DNA from: Asterella californica | Taxonomy: Eukaryota > Streptophyta > Marchantiopsida > Marchantiales > Aytoniaceae | Direction of reading: 5' to 3' | NCBI GenBank assembly: GCA_036924285.1 | Contig: JAYKYS010000012.1 | Span: forward strand, 6,014,001 to 6,078,000 | DNA: 64,000 nucleotides | Part shown: piece after piece, positions 1 to 11,039 of the stretch | Layout: every line of letters begins with the position of its first letter | How positions within the stretch are numbered: the stretch's first letter is position 1 | Made by a program: the position numbers and the translations under genes | Notes under the pieces: generated by a model | What the model was told of the DNA's origin: nothing | What the model saw: the letters and a program-made list of their open reading frames with translations, nothing else | Database searches by the model: none

Positions 1-15
1 CTTGTATCAATTAAA

Positions 16-461
16 TTACAACGCCCTTGGAAGAATGTTCACGTAGCCTAGCTCCACCCTGGTTTTGGTGTCGGCAGCCCCCAACAAAGTTAAAAGCTCG
101 TGCTCATCGCTGATCATAGCCTTAGAGATATTTTTCATGCTTGTTGCATGATGTGTCTCTTTTTCATCCTTCAAGCGGTACCCGACCATCCCCACAAAAG
201 TATGGAGCCCTCTGTTGGAAAGCAGCTTGACACAAACTTCCCTCCGATCGATCTGTCCTTGTCCCAGCCCAGCGACTCGCACACACATTTTTTTCTATCC
301 AAAACTGACTTCGTGTACATACAGACCACACCCTGAAAATGAAGATGTAGAAGGGTACCGTCTCTCTCGACAGAAAAGAGCCCTGACAAGCACTTAGCAT
401 GCAGGAAATCAGACAAACTAGAAAACAAACTTAAATCCAAGTCGGCTCCGGTCCTACACAC
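16..461 (-). pseudogene. HUH-type Rep endonuclease remnant (Replitron-like)
   Basis: Two minus-strand frames together resemble a rolling-circle Rep protein. The upstream frame (461 to about 290) contains FSVERDGTLLHLHFQGV, whose H-L-H (codons at 339-347) fits the HUH metal-binding motif. The downstream frame (288 to 16) contains GMVGYRLKDEK, with Y-x-x-K at about 169-180, which fits the HUH motif III nicking tyrosine and lysine. The two pieces are in different frames, so the gene is frameshifted, and the second piece ends in a stop at 16-18. Known: HUH Rep proteins nick single DNA strands and occur in Replitrons, Helitrons and CRESS viruses. Inference: the spacing and the GLHTFVGM...GYRLKDE type of sequence suggest a Replitron-like cellular transposon. 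No helicase domain is visible. The assignment rests on motif reading, so confidence is moderate. Confidence 0.42.
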
Positions 462-1930
462 AGTTACCGGAGCTCAAGCGAGGGCCTCTTGAACAGCAAC
501 AAAAAGCCGGATAATGATGACACAGAAAACAGTTATGAGATGGCTCGAGCTCCTTACAAATGCAAGGAAGGAATGGGGTACGGTACAAACCGTGGACACT
601 GGACTTGAGAAACTCGTTGGAGCAGACAAAATATGCAGGATAAGCAAACATTTGATACCTGCCTTCCTGTAGGTAGAGACAAAGCTTATCCAACGAGTAG
701 GAGAAAAATCGATAAGGGCCAGCTAAAGTCTGCAGTGGAGTACTATACATAGCACAGGGATAATAAGTTTTCGCTATGTACACAAAATCAAACTTCAGTA
801 AAAACGAAACAATGTCTTCAGCAAAATCGAGTTCCAGATAGCAAATAGGACTTGGTCTTCTGCAACAAAGCGTTGTCAAAACCAATCATCTGCCGGTCTG
901 AAGTAAGAAATGGGAATCTTGGTGGATCTATCGTCAGATGGACAGAATCAAAAAGGACTAAGCGGTCGCTCCAGCGGGGAAAGAGAAGGAGAAGAAGAAG
1001 TGGCAGCAAGCAGAATAGACAGCAGCTCCTCACATTCGCTGTCAGACATGACGACACAGCAGAAAGCGAGCTTTTTCTCATCATCGGCCACTATATACAC
1101 CTGCATTTGACATAGAAAGCAACGAAGAATGCACAACCTAAGCACATACCGACCATACCGCCGAAATGAGACGCTGCCAGTCCGAAACTGTCATAGTTGC
1201 GATACGAACACCGCTCAGTAGACACAGACCCATGCCTCGCCGAACTACTTGCTCACCGAGCGATAGACAAGAACACCGACACTATCGCACGCTCAGTCCA
1301 ACAACTCCATCGGTACTCGTTTCGTCGCACGTCAAAACAGAGCAACCGAGCAACGACAAGTGAGAAGCAGAAACTGAAAATCGCACTACCCAGCCCACGC
1401 GCACAATCCATGACACAGAAATCCACACGGCCCGAAGTAGGAACGAAAGCAACGAGAAGAAACGAACAACCACGAGAGCAAGAACAAGAAACGAACAACC
1501 GCGCAGAACCGCGCATCGAGAAGAAAACATGTCCACGATCAATACCGCCCCGCCTCGACGTCCATCGCCGCACCAAGGCCACTAGGAGAAAATAACATCG
1601 AAGAGGCACGAAACCCTCGCGGGCAGGAGAAAACTGGACAGCCCACATGCACGATAGACCTCACCCCTGACAGACTGATTTTTGCTGCTTTCGGTTTTTG
1701 ACGCCTGCCCCACTCAAACGCGCCTACCCGCCCACTCCCGTCAACATCTCCCTCACTGCGCACTCACCGCACAACGCCCAACCGGATCAAATTATTTACC
1801 GCCCGCTCCTCCCGCTTGTCCTCTTCCCGCACTTCCCACTTCGCACGCTTGCGATGCATAATTGGTGTTCTTGTTGTGCAGGAACTGACCATTTTCTTCT
1901 TATATTTATGTGCACGGAGAAAAACTGACC
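462..1930. other. Unassigned GC-balanced region upstream of the Rep remnant
   Basis: No convincing gene. Several overlapping open frames exist, but they look like products of low-complexity sequence. From about 1440 to 1530 there is an arginine/glutamate-rich stretch with the word AGAAACGAACAACC repeated at about 1459 and 1486. The region could be the 5' part of the Rep-bearing element. I see no recognisable domain. Confidence 0.3.
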
Positions 1931-3459
1931 TAGAGCCGAAACGAGTTTGAGACTCATCGTATGAGTATAACTTCCACCTCAGAAATTCATCTTTTGCAAT
2001 TTCGGTATCAATTAGAAAGAAATTATCTTGATTTGGATAAGCCATATGTGAATAAGAGTCCAGGCAAAGAAAAACGTGATGTATTAAAATACAGTAATAT
2101 TCGATTTTTAAAATAATGTTTAGCTTTTTTTCTCGTTGAGCACGCGTGGTAGAATGCCACATGAGCTTGTTTGTCCTCTAGCTTATACTATACACCAAGG
2201 GTTTAAGGGAAACAAAGAATTTACAAGAAAATGAGAATGGAGTTTTAAAGTTTAATAACTTTCCACTTCAGTATCAGTCAACAAAAATCAAGTACTTCGT
2301 ACTCGTCAGTCTATGATTGCTACATACTATTTAGCTGTATTTTTTGTTACTGACTGATCCCATTAAAATAGTTACAAATTCGTAATACTGGATACCTTCT
2401 TACGTCTTATCAAAGAGGTTCTGGTTTTAACATTGATAATGACAAACTTCGATTTATAATGATGGAGGTGTCAGTTCTACCATCTTTCATTCTATGGGAA
2501 GCTATTCTTGGTTTCTAAAGCATTTAGTAATAAAAAACGAAAGAAATTCCACGTTCTTTTAACTCTTTTATACGGAGTGAATATTGAAATTACTATAAGA
2601 CGCGTGATAAAACCTATAACAAAATTAGATGGAATTGGTAATTTTAGCTTTATTTTCTTAGTTCGTAGACAAAATATTTCTTGAATGTCTGAATCCCCAA
2701 CAATTCGATTAGATGCAAAACCTATTCCAGTCTCTTTCTTGCCAGACCTATTTTGCAAGGAGAAAATCTGTTCATCTGGAAATGGCGTTTTGAATAAGGT
2801 TGTTGCTATAGCGGGACTAAATATAACGAGGCTTTACTATTCCATGATGAATTTTAATATGCATTTAACATGAACTTCTAGGGATTTTTTGTTCACTTGC
2901 TGTTATCTATATTGATATTGATTTATCTATTAACGTACTCGAGAGAAGTTATCGCTTATAATATCTGGTGTTGAAATCTATGGTGATCTATCTATAAATG
3001 AGGTCGATTGGGTATATTTCACAACTGGGAAAATTATACATATCGGGCAACTAAAATAAAAAAATCTTCTTTTATAATCGACGATGATTTTACTTTGATG
3101 AATCATCACCATTGATGCTGCAATAGGGTATTCTAAGTCGTACCCAAGCACTGAGTACGTATATTATTATAATATATATATATATAAAGCTGATAAAAAA
3201 TCAAAATTTAGTTATAATCGTTAAATATTAATCGCATCTATAGTTGCATGGAAGTCAAAACATAACCAATAAAGAAATGAAGACAGATGCACTTCCGATG
3301 AATATAAGTGAGAATGACTACTAGCAAAGAAATAAAAATTTAACTAGATAATTTATTTATTTTCCTAATCCTTTGTGAGATGAAGTAATAAATTAAAAAT
3401 GAAGTAATAAATTAAACCCTTGTATATTTTCTTCCTCCATCTGTGACTGAAATGTGATC
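1931..3459. other. AT-rich intergenic DNA with dispersed repeat pieces
   Basis: No gene recognised. The part from about 2870 (AACATGAACTTCTAGGGA) to 3420 matches the dispersed AT-rich repeat described at 5400 and 40155, including one decayed copy of its 3' stem-loop near 3345-3415. A short TA-dinucleotide run lies near 3170-3185. Confidence 0.4.
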
Positions 3460-3559
3460 CAGTTAATCTTGGTTCATGATCTAATTGTGTCAGAAGCAGA
3501 AGAGAAACATTGCAGACCACTGAAGAGAAACTCTACGCGTGAAGTTGAGACATGTATCG

Positions 3560-3632
3560 GGTCCCATGGTGTAGTGGTTATCACGTCTGCTTTACACGCA
3601 GAAGGCCGCGAGTTCGAGCCTCGCTGGAACCT
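3560..3632 (+). tRNA. tRNA-Val (anticodon TAC)
   Basis: The sequence folds as a cloverleaf. The acceptor stem starts GGTCCCA and pairs with TGGAACC, apart from one C-A mismatch at the fourth pair. The D arm lies in GTGTAGTGGTTATCAC. The anticodon stem TCTGC/GCAGA encloses the loop TTTACAC, giving anticodon TAC. The T arm is GCGAG-TTCGAGC-CTCGC. The body matches plant tRNA-Val. A run of five T at 3638-3642 can serve as RNA polymerase III terminator. The single acceptor mismatch leaves open whether it is fully functional. A related block with a decayed tRNA lies at 7950-8165. Confidence 0.85.
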
Positions 3633-3637
3633 TAGTA

Positions 3638-3642
3638 TTTTT
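3638..3642 (+). terminator. Pol III T-run terminator
   Basis: Five consecutive T residues begin six bases after the tRNA-Val 3' end, as usual for RNA polymerase III termination. Confidence 0.6.
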
Positions 3643-3699
3643 ATAGTTTTGGTCTTCGATGTTGCAGTTAGCGGTCTCTCCAAAGCATTACTTTATGAA

Positions 3700-5399
3700 A
3701 CTTGCATGTAAGATCAACTTGGGGTAATTTCTGCTGAAAAGATATACTATTTAAATGATAATCCTTAACCAAGGTGATGAAAACAAGTAGCTCCGCTGTG
3801 TGTTTGCGACTTTCCGGACCTATGCCATTTTTAATTTTTTTTTGGTTTTCACTACTTTTCGGATCTATGCTCTCTTATTTTCTTTTTCGATTTTCATAAC
3901 CATTTCATTCTTCTGTTTTCGTTATTTTTTTCTCTCTTCAGTTTTGACCACGATTCTATCTGTCTGTTTCACTACATACGATCAAAAATTCCTCTTTTTT
4001 GTTTTTGTTTTCATAATCAACTTATAATCAACAAAAATTTATGTTTACAATGGATTTGTGAAACTATGCATTAGTGATTTATCCAAATCTATCCTTTCTT
4101 TTCTCGGCTCACAAGGATTCCATCTGTATGTATTTTTACACGACAAAAAAATCCCCTTCCTTTCCAGTTTTCACAATCGATATATTGGAAACCTAATTGT
4201 TCCTTAACTTAGCTCTCCCATCCCTGATATGATCATAACAGTTCAGACGTGGAATAAACGGACACTTTATTTTCTTATTAAGTTCTTTCTCAGAAAGGTT
4301 TTGTCCTAAATCATGTTCAAACGAAAAAGTAAGTTTTCATTTGCTACGTCCAAGTATTTATGCAAGAAAAAATGGTTTTTGTTTGTATTGATGGGTTTAT
4401 CCGGTTTCTGAGTCACACGTGTCGACACATAAAAATGATCCATCTCATAGAAGAAACCAAAAGAAACTTAGTCCAAAAATCCCTCATGGCACGAACGCGA
4501 ACAGGAAAAGTTCAGTTAATTTACAGTAAAAATCGTAACATATTTCTTTGGAAATCATGAGGTTTGCAGCAAATGCAAATTTAATTCAAATTTCTTTTTT
4601 TCTGCTTTTGTTTTCTTTTCTCTGAATTGCACTCTTCGTTGGGATGGATATTATCCTTTTGCGTCTTGAACACTATTTGACCCAACAATTGTATTAAAAT
4701 CCATGCGAGATTTCTATTTTTTTTTAGATTTTCTTTTTGCTGTGGGGCTTTCTGCAGTCGTGTGCTGTTGCACTTGCATAGAATGAGTGCCCCGACAAAA
4801 GGATTCGACCTCACGCCGCCCGGGCTATACGCGAATGAGATTACCCTCTTCCGAGTTTAGAAAGAGAGGAAAATGCATGTCCGTCTAATTTAGGTATTAA
4901 ATTAAACGCATGATTAAATTATGTATTCATGAGTACAGTACCCCGGACTTGTACCTTCTGAAGCACGAGAATCCAGTCTACACTTATGGGTTCTTGCCTG
5001 CTATCTCCGTAGCCCATGCCGTGTTTCCAGGCATGGGCTAACAAATAATGTCTATAGAAAATTTTAATTATTCATATCTACTTAATATATATATTTTATT
5101 TAATACTTATATAATTCTCCGATAACAAAAAGAGAACACACAAGTTTCGAAAAGTTAAGTTTGCGTGCATATTACCAACAAGCTAGTCCATGCGAGATTA
5201 GTGCAGATCCGGTTAGACAGGGGTTAATCTCGTCCACCAGATGAGCGTAAGTTCAGTAATGAATTTTACTTCGAGGTTTGCAGCAAATGTTTCGATTTAG
5301 AGAAAACAGTTCTCGAACTTAATTTTTGAAAAAGGTGTTTTGTTTTCGTATGCTTCCATATGCCACTGTGTTAGGATCAGAACCTTGATCAAGACAAAA
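3700..5399. other. AT-rich intergenic DNA with repeat fragments
   Basis: No gene recognised. The stretch 4600-4830 shares blocks with 42600-42790, notably a CTGTGGG-CTTTCTGCAG core (about 4739-4795 and 42738-42785), so it belongs to a dispersed repeat. The stretch 4920-5150 is a reverse-oriented copy of the AT-rich repeat found at 5400, 40155 and 52770. Confidence 0.4.
5010..5040. repeat. Perfect hairpin, 11-bp arms
   Basis: TAGCCCATGCC at 5010-5020 and its reverse complement at 5030-5040 flank a 9-nt loop. It sits in a reverse copy of the AT-rich repeat. Other copies (43630, 47500, 52905) have only one arm, so the second arm appears to have been added in this copy. Confidence 0.8.
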
Positions 5400-5720
5400 T
5401 ATGCATACAAGATGAACTTCTGGGAACTCTTGCTCGCTTGCTGTTATCAAGAAAATACATAAGTGTTAAGCGAAAATCCTATATCAAGTTGATGAAAAAA
5501 ATTAATCAAAAATTATAAATATTAACTATTAGTCTAAACTTGGAAAAAATATAAAGCATGAATAGACTGCGGCGCTTCTGAAGCTACAAGTCCAAGAACT
5601 AGTTATCTATACATTAATTTACTGTGACTTTAATTTATTACCTAACAAATCCTGCAAGAAAGGTTAGGTAATAAATTAAACCTATGCATCCTCTATCTAC
5701 TACATCATACAGCTGACATT
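5400..5720 (+). repeat. Dispersed AT-rich repeat, copy at 5.4 kb
   Basis: Reads in order: CTTCTGGGAACT, CTTGCTGTTATC, AGAAAATA..AAGTGTTAA, an AT-rich core ending TAAATATTAACTATTAG, a block with GACTGC and CTTCTGAAGCTACAAGTCC, and then a stem-loop TTTAATTTATTACCTAAC / GTTAGGTAATAAATTAAA (about 5631-5685). The same order recurs at 10430, 40155, 43500, 47440 and 52770. It has no coding capacity. It could be a non-autonomous transposon or a SINE-like unit; I cannot define its ends. Confidence 0.65.
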
Positions 5721-5818
5721 TAACTTACTTTCGGTTGCACCCCTTTCAGTAAAAGCAACTCTACACTCTGTTATGTGTACTCAGACATGATCGAAGTTAA
5801 GAAACAAATGGAAAATTT

Positions 5819-5856
5819 CACGTACAATACAGGATCATCATTCTGTATTGTACGTG
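5819..5856. repeat. Perfect hairpin, 14-bp arms
   Basis: CACGTACAATACAG at 5819-5832 and its exact reverse complement at 5843-5856, with a 10-nt loop. Confidence 0.85.
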
Positions 5857-6236
5857 TTACAACAGAAAAAGTGTAGAGAGGTATTGATCTCACCACTTTA
5901 TCTCTTGTACTAAATTTCAGATGAAGGGACAACATGATTCCTTTTCTGGTACCTAGTAGATGCACCATAAGACACATTATATAGTTTCAAAGATATCAAA
6001 AGTTTCTATTAGTATTTTGAAAAGTATTTTGAAATATGAATTATCTTCTCCTGTTGGTCCAGCAATTCTGAAAATGAACAATTACTTGATAATTCAAGTC
6101 ATGGTTAAGATACATGTCAAAACATGTCAAAATTATCAATAAAATCTATCTTGTGCCAATACAAATGTAGCAACAAGGGAATAAAAGCTAAAAGGGTGTT
6201 AATTGCTGTATCCCACGTAATCATACATGAGGTCAG

Positions 6237-6278
6237 ACGCTTTTACCTGCTAGTTTCGCAACTAGCAGGTAAAAGCGT
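6237..6278. repeat. Perfect hairpin, 19-bp arms, 4-nt loop
   Basis: Arms 6237-6255 and 6260-6278 are exact reverse complements (starting ACGCTTTTACC) around the loop TCGC. This is the longest perfect short hairpin noticed in the window. Confidence 0.9.
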
Positions 6279-6399
6279 ACCACGTAATGCAGCAACAATC
6301 AAAACTGAAAGCACACACCTAAACTGATTCAAGTTACAAGAAAGTCTTGTCCTTCCACGCGATAGAACCTTGGATCGGTTATTGGCCCCTACTGATCAC

Positions 6400-7439
6400 A
6401 AAACCTATTAATCCAACCAGATAATTTATTTATTTGCTAACTTTTTCTAGCGAAAAATCTAAATAATAAACTAAACATTTGCATATTTTTTTATTCCATC
6501 CGCAGATGGAGCAGGTCAAAGGTGCAGTCACATCTGGTTATAATATGCATACTCGATTAACTTCTAGAGAACTTTGTTCTCTTATTGATATAGAAAAATA
6601 TATATATTAGATAATGATATTAAATAGATAAAATAAAATATTTTTCTTATTATGAGCTGAACCAACAAGTGCTTAAGGAGTCATACTTTACCTATAGTGC
6701 ATAGCGTCTAGACACGCCTTGGAAGATATAAGTGTGATAGTCTGTTAAGTTCAAATAATTAATTACCTAATCCTGTTACCTAATCTTTTCGGACAAAAAT
6801 ATGACATAATAAATTAAACCTCCTGTGCATATTCTCTTCTTCTGAACTTTGAAAAAAGTGATATATACGAACCTCAGTTTCCATCTGAAAAAGGAAGAGG
6901 GAAGTTAGCTTAATTTATTGCCTAGTCCTTTTGTGAGAAAGAGTTAAATAATAAAATAACAAAATCAATTTTATTAACAAGTTGAGTCACTTGTAGCTGG
7001 GAGGGCTCCTGTCTGCACTTGACTTATGGGTTATGTCTCTCAATGTTCAATTGTCCTTAACTATTGATTGTCACTGTCCCAAACTATCGAGTCAAACCCC
7101 TAGAATGTGTATAGTATATAAGTTGTGACCCCGGAGTAACTCAATTAGTCAAACCCTTGGAACAGATATAGTTCATCAGTTCCAGTTATAAGTTATATCT
7201 CGCAACGTGGCATTGTCTCTAAATTATTTAGTGAAACCTCTAGAATGCGTGTAGTATATGATTTCCATGGGACCCGGAGTAACTTAGTTAGTCAACCCCT
7301 AAAATGAATATAGTATATGAGTTCCATGTGACCCGGAATAACTAAGTTTACATCAAATAGAGTTTTAGCAAAGACGGTCGAGAATGCATTGTATTAAAGA
7401 TAGCTTTTCAAGGCTGCCAATCAAGGTTGCTTATTTATT
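6400..7439. repeat. Cluster of decayed AT-rich repeat copies
   Basis: No gene. Three decayed copies of the 3' stem-loop module occur near 6420-6475, 6755-6820 and 6905-6960 (TTAATTTATT... paired with ...AATAAATTAAA types). Between about 7080 and 7345 a diverged unit of roughly 60-80 bp with GAGTCAAACCCCTAGAATG-like text and TATAGTATATGAGTTCCATG-like text recurs three or four times, suggesting an old tandem array. Confidence 0.45.
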
Positions 7440-7469
7440 CACCCATGTACACTCAAGTGTACATGGGTG
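7440..7469. repeat. Palindrome with ATGTACACT core, 14-bp arms
   Basis: CACCCATGTACACT at 7440-7453 and its reverse complement at 7456-7469 are separated by two bases. The same core recurs at 11020-11039 and 39615-39641. Confidence 0.85.
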
Positions 7470-7549
7470 TTTAATATATGTTTGGAAAGGGTTAGAAATA
7501 TATATTAATTTCTTTGTTAAATGACGCATAGTGACAATTTTATTCTCGG

Positions 7550-7735
7550 ATTTATATCTCTAGAAAAGCCTCAGCCCGCTCTTCACTTATGGGTTCTGTC
7601 TGGGTCAATTTGCTATTCCTTGAGAGGTTAACATAACATTTATAAATATTTTTATTTTAATTATAATTTATTACAATATATTTTTATAACACTTACATGT
7701 TTTTTGATAAGAAAAAATGAAATTCACTGTACAAG
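7550..7735 (-). repeat. Reverse copy of AT-rich repeat subfamily
   Basis: Reverse complement of a sequence also seen at about 10735-10910: both contain CTGTACAAG / CTTGTACAG next to the GAAATTCA / TGAATTTC word, a TTATAACACTTA-type AT core, and the TAAGTGAAGAGCGGGCTGA word. Confidence 0.55.
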
Positions 7736-7949
7736 GACGTTGGGGATGCTTATTCAATTTAGATATGATATCGATCTATGTGTCTAATCCATGTCATGAT
7801 ATATCTCCGGAGGTTAGTTTACAGACGACAGAGCCAATTAAAACAAAATATTTTATCTTTTACATGTTTCGTAACTACGTGCAATAAACTTATCCCCATT
7901 GTCATTTGGAATGTATATTGATGGGTGCTCAGCTCAGCTGGTTAATATC

Positions 7950-8165
7950 CTGGTGCATGACCTAATTGTGTCCGAAGCAGAGGAGAAACGTTGCAGACTG
8001 CTTCTAAGACAACAGATTTTTAAATTTTTCGGTCCTTTAGATTTATGAGTACAATATTATAGGTATAATAAAGCTGACTTTTCCAACAGTTCAGATTCCA
8101 TGGTGTAGTGGTTATCACGTCTGCTTAAGACGCAGAAGGACGCGAGAGTTCGAATACTGAACATC
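7950..8165 (+). pseudogene. tRNA-Val-derived pseudogene in a duplicated context
   Basis: From 8094 the sequence repeats the tRNA-Val body (TTCCATGGTGTAGTGG... TCTGC...GCAGAAGG), but the anticodon loop reads TTAAGAC and the T arm is broken: after CGCGAG two bases are inserted and the 3' half is replaced by one arm of a palindrome (8153-8164 with 8182-8193). The 60 bp upstream (CATGACCTAATTGTGTCCGAAGCAG...) match the block upstream of the intact tRNA at 3471-3520, so tRNA and flank were duplicated together. The segment 7922-7946 (GGTGCTCAGCTCAGCTGGTTA) also looks like the D-arm half of another tRNA. Confidence 0.7.
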
Positions 8166-8234
8166 AGAGCTTGCACCTCTAATGTTCAGTATTATAATAC
8201 CCCCAATCGTTAAATTAACGTTGACGATGCTCTT

Positions 8235-8600
8235 GTAACATGCATAATCATCTGTCGCTCTGTGTATTGAATTCTGAATGCGATGCTCTTGTAACATAAG
8301 CCTGCATAATCATCTGTAGTTCTGTGTATTGAGTTCTGAATGTATTATAACATAATCCTGCATAATCATCTGTCGAGTTCTGAATGTATTATAACATAAG
8401 TCTGCATAATCATTTGCATAATCATTTGTCGTTCTGTCGAGTTCTGAATGTATTATAACATAAGTCTGCATAATCATTTGCATAATCATTTGTCGTTCTG
8501 TCGAGTTCTGAATGTATTATAACATAAGTCTGCATAATCTTTTGCATAATCATTTGTCGTTCTGTGTATTGAGATCTGAATGTATTATTGATTATGAATG
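8235..8600 (+). repeat. Tandem repeat, 64-bp unit
   Basis: The word TCTGCATAATC recurs at 8401, 8465 and 8529, giving an exact 64-bp period. The unit contains CATAATCATTTG (doubled), TCGTTCTG, GAGTTCTGAATG and TATTATAACATAAG. Diverged or shorter versions extend left to about 8235. Non-coding. Confidence 0.85.
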
Positions 8601-8629
8601 TATTACAAATTATTTTCAAACCGTAATGA

Positions 8630-9015
8630 ATCATGTAGTCTCCTCGCAAGGTCTACTCAGAACCAAATCATAAACACACTCTAAACTTAGGTCATAAACA
8701 CATCTTATAAACTTAATCATTAAGCTTAATCTAAGTTTTTCTCTTCTCATGTAGTCTCCTCGCACAGTTTGAAGAATCATGTAGTCTCCTCGCAAGGTAT
8801 AGTCGGAACCAAATCATAAACACACCCCTCTAACCTTAAGTCATAAACACATTTTATAAACTTAATCATTTAGGCTTAATCTAAGTCTTTATCTCCTCAT
8901 GTAGTCTCCTTGCAAGATCTAGTCAGAACCAAATCCTAAACACACCCCTCTAAACTTAAGTCATAAACACATCTTATAAACTTAATCATGTAGGCTTAAT
9001 CTAAGTCTTTCTAAG
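8630..9015 (+). repeat. Tandem repeat, about 120-bp unit
   Basis: CATGTAGTCTCCT starts at 8632, 8748, 8778 and 8898. The full unit (CGCAAGGT..., AACCAAATCATAAACACAC, TCATAAACACAT, TTATAAACTTAATCAT, CTTAATCTAAG) occurs three times; a 30-bp partial duplication separates the first from the second. Confidence 0.85.
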
Positions 9016-9555
9016 GAGAGATTGAAGATGTGCAGTAGCATTTCATGCTTCCTTGGATGAAAATGTAGTCCAATCGGAAGCTTATCATTCTTCATTCATG
9101 GGTTTCCTCAGTCTGAGCGAGGATCGAACTCAAGTAGTTGAGTCACCACTCTCGAACTCTTATCAATGCATTAGATGTCTTCCGTATATAAAAAGAGCAG
9201 TCCATTATACGTAACATAGTGTTACTCCTTAATTCAGTTAACGTCTACACTTTTATCTTTAATCTTAATGCTGCATCCATCCTGATCTGCCTGAACCACT
9301 CAGAAATATTAATGACAATCTGTCCTGGAGAACCGGAAGTAAAACAAATATTATAAAAGAAATTCTGTTACGACGTTATTCTGTCATTCTCTAATCCTCC
9401 TTGAGAATTTAAGTTATCGTTTGTCTTTTTCCTTCTCTCTGCCAAAACATCATTTTGGATGTATATTATATTAACGCCACGGAAAATGCTTTACAAACCC
9501 ACTCTCACTTGTGATTTACGACTCTTGTGAACTCGAGCAGTCCAAACGAGATCCT

Positions 9556-9590
9556 TAAATGCTCACTGGTAACCCCCGAGTGAGCATTTA
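9556..9590. repeat. Perfect hairpin, 12-bp arms, beside a direct duplication
   Basis: TAAATGCTCACT (9556-9567) pairs with 9579-9590. The loop word GTAACCCCCGAGT (9569-9581) is repeated directly at 9593-9605. The right arm therefore looks like a templated inverted insertion. Confidence 0.8.
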
Positions 9591-9889
9591 TAGTAACCCC
9601 CGAGTTGAGGGAAAAACTTTTCAAACTCACTGTCACTGGCGAGTTCCACGATTCGCGACGGATAATTTTGTCTAGACTGCTTTAGAAGATTAAAAAAGTT
9701 AACACCTTCGCGATCTTTCGATTTGCCTATGAAAACCAAAACTGGATGACGACGATCCACGTCACGCGGGCTAAAAAGAACACCTCGCGGACGGTAAAAG
9801 TACCTCCGTAGGTAACCGTAAAGTCGTAGCACGAAGATAGAATATTGTAGAAGAATGAATGGTTTCTGACGTACCGTCGTCTTTTTCAA
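9563..9889 (-). CDS. Unrecognised 108-codon open frame
   Basis: A minus-strand open frame in a GC-balanced patch inside AT-rich DNA. Its composition looks protein-like (PRDVDRRHPVLVFIGKSKD, then FFNLLKQSRQNYPSRIVELA), unlike its AT-rich surroundings, but I recognise no family, and the last codons overlap the hairpin at 9556-9590. It may be a transposon fragment. No intron or neighbour supports a host gene. Confidence 0.2.
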   Translation of the reverse strand: MKKTTVRQKPFILLQYSIFVLRLYGYLRRYFYRPRGVLFSPRDVDRRHPVLVFIGKSKDREGVNFFNLLKQSRQNYPSRIVELASDSEFEKFFPQLGGYYKCSLGGYQ

Positions 9890-10429
9890 AGAAAAAGAAG
9901 AGAATATTGTAGAAGCACTTCAACTTTTACACTCCATATTTCTCTCATGTAAAAGTATATTTCAGATTCTCGACGGGCAGTTAAGTGGCGATGCCCGTCG
10001 GCTTTAGGCATCCGTTGCACATGGTCCACAGAGATCCGTTACAACTCAACACAATCTTGTATGATTGAGTTCTAACTAGACGACGCTTGATCTTGTTTCA
10101 TAACCGCCAAGTGGATCCACTTGTGCAAGAGATCTTGTGTTTCTCCAAGGACTATCGAGAGAAATATTCTCACAGTCAACGCACTCAGCGCACCGACGTG
10201 AGATCTCGGACGTCAATCTAATCTTTGGATTCTCTAATACATAAATAATTTTGAGATATCTCTAAAATCTGCATCTATCTCTCTCTCTCTCAGTTTTGGT
10301 TACTATGATAAACGTGCTTCAAGTTTTATCCATCCATCCCTTGCTTGTAAGGCGCGCAAAGCTTGAAGTGTTTATGTTACTATCATGTCAAATCTCGTGC
10401 TTGGTGTGTGCGTGAATATATATATGTGC

Positions 10430-10680
10430 TAGATTAACTTTTGGGAACTTTGGATCGCTTGCTGTTATCTGGGAAATATATAAATATTTTAAAAATCATA
10501 TATCACGTAGATAAAAATAATCAAAATATTTTATAAATACAAAAGAACCAAGATATAAACTATAAGGCCTGAGTAAACTACCACACTTCAAAAATTACAA
10601 GTCCAATCACTTGTAGCTATTTATACATTAATTTAATATGAGTGCACGAATAATCTAATGCCTAGATATTTATGGAGGAG
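10430..10680 (+). repeat. Dispersed AT-rich repeat, copy at 10.4 kb
   Basis: Contains TTTGGGAACTTTGGATCGC, TTGCTGTTATCTGGGAAATATATAAAT, the AT core, GATATAAACTATAAGGCCTGAGTAAAC, TTCAAAAATTACAAGTCC and TATACATTAATTTA in the same order as the copy at 5400. Confidence 0.65.
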
Positions 10681-10959
10681 GTGAATACGCAAGTGCGAAT
10701 ATGATGCGTGCTTGAATATCCTTTCTCACGGTCTTGTACAGTGAATTTCGTTTCTCTTATCAGAATATGTGTAAGTGTTATAAAATTTATTTTTATAAAT
10801 TATTATAAAAAGTGAATTATTTTATAAATATTATATATTAATCTCTCTCGGAGTAGCAAACTCATCGGAAAAAAATCTATAAGTGAAGAGCGGGCTGATG
10901 CGTTCCTGGGGTATAAATCCTGAGTCATAATTATTATATTGTGCCGTTTGCCGAGAAAA

Positions 10960-11009
10960 TTAATTAATATTCTAACCCTCCTCATCAGAAAAGTTAGAAT
11001 ATTAATTAA
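10960..11009. repeat. Perfect hairpin, 17-bp arms
   Basis: TTAATTAATATTCTAAC at 10960-10976 and its exact reverse complement at 10993-11009, with a 16-nt spacer. Confidence 0.85.
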
Positions 11010-11019
11010 CCTACATCTC

Positions 11020-11039
11020 ATGTACACTTCAGTGTACAT
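11020..11039. repeat. Palindrome ATGTACACT core
   Basis: ATGTACACT (11020-11028), two bases, then AGTGTACAT (11031-11039). Same core as 7440 and 39615; 6 bases further right AGGTGAATAT resembles the flank at 39640. Confidence 0.8.

Noticed and set aside
1197..1595. 132-codon arginine/glutamate-rich open frame
   Set aside because: Low-complexity sequence with short repeats and an equally long frame on the other strand; no domain.
8094..8165. Second functional tRNA (anticodon AAG, Leu)
   Set aside because: The T arm cannot fold and the body is tRNA-Val; it is a decayed copy.
8235..9015. CRISPR-like array
   Set aside because: Repeats are contiguous tandem units without unique spacers, and the window is eukaryotic.
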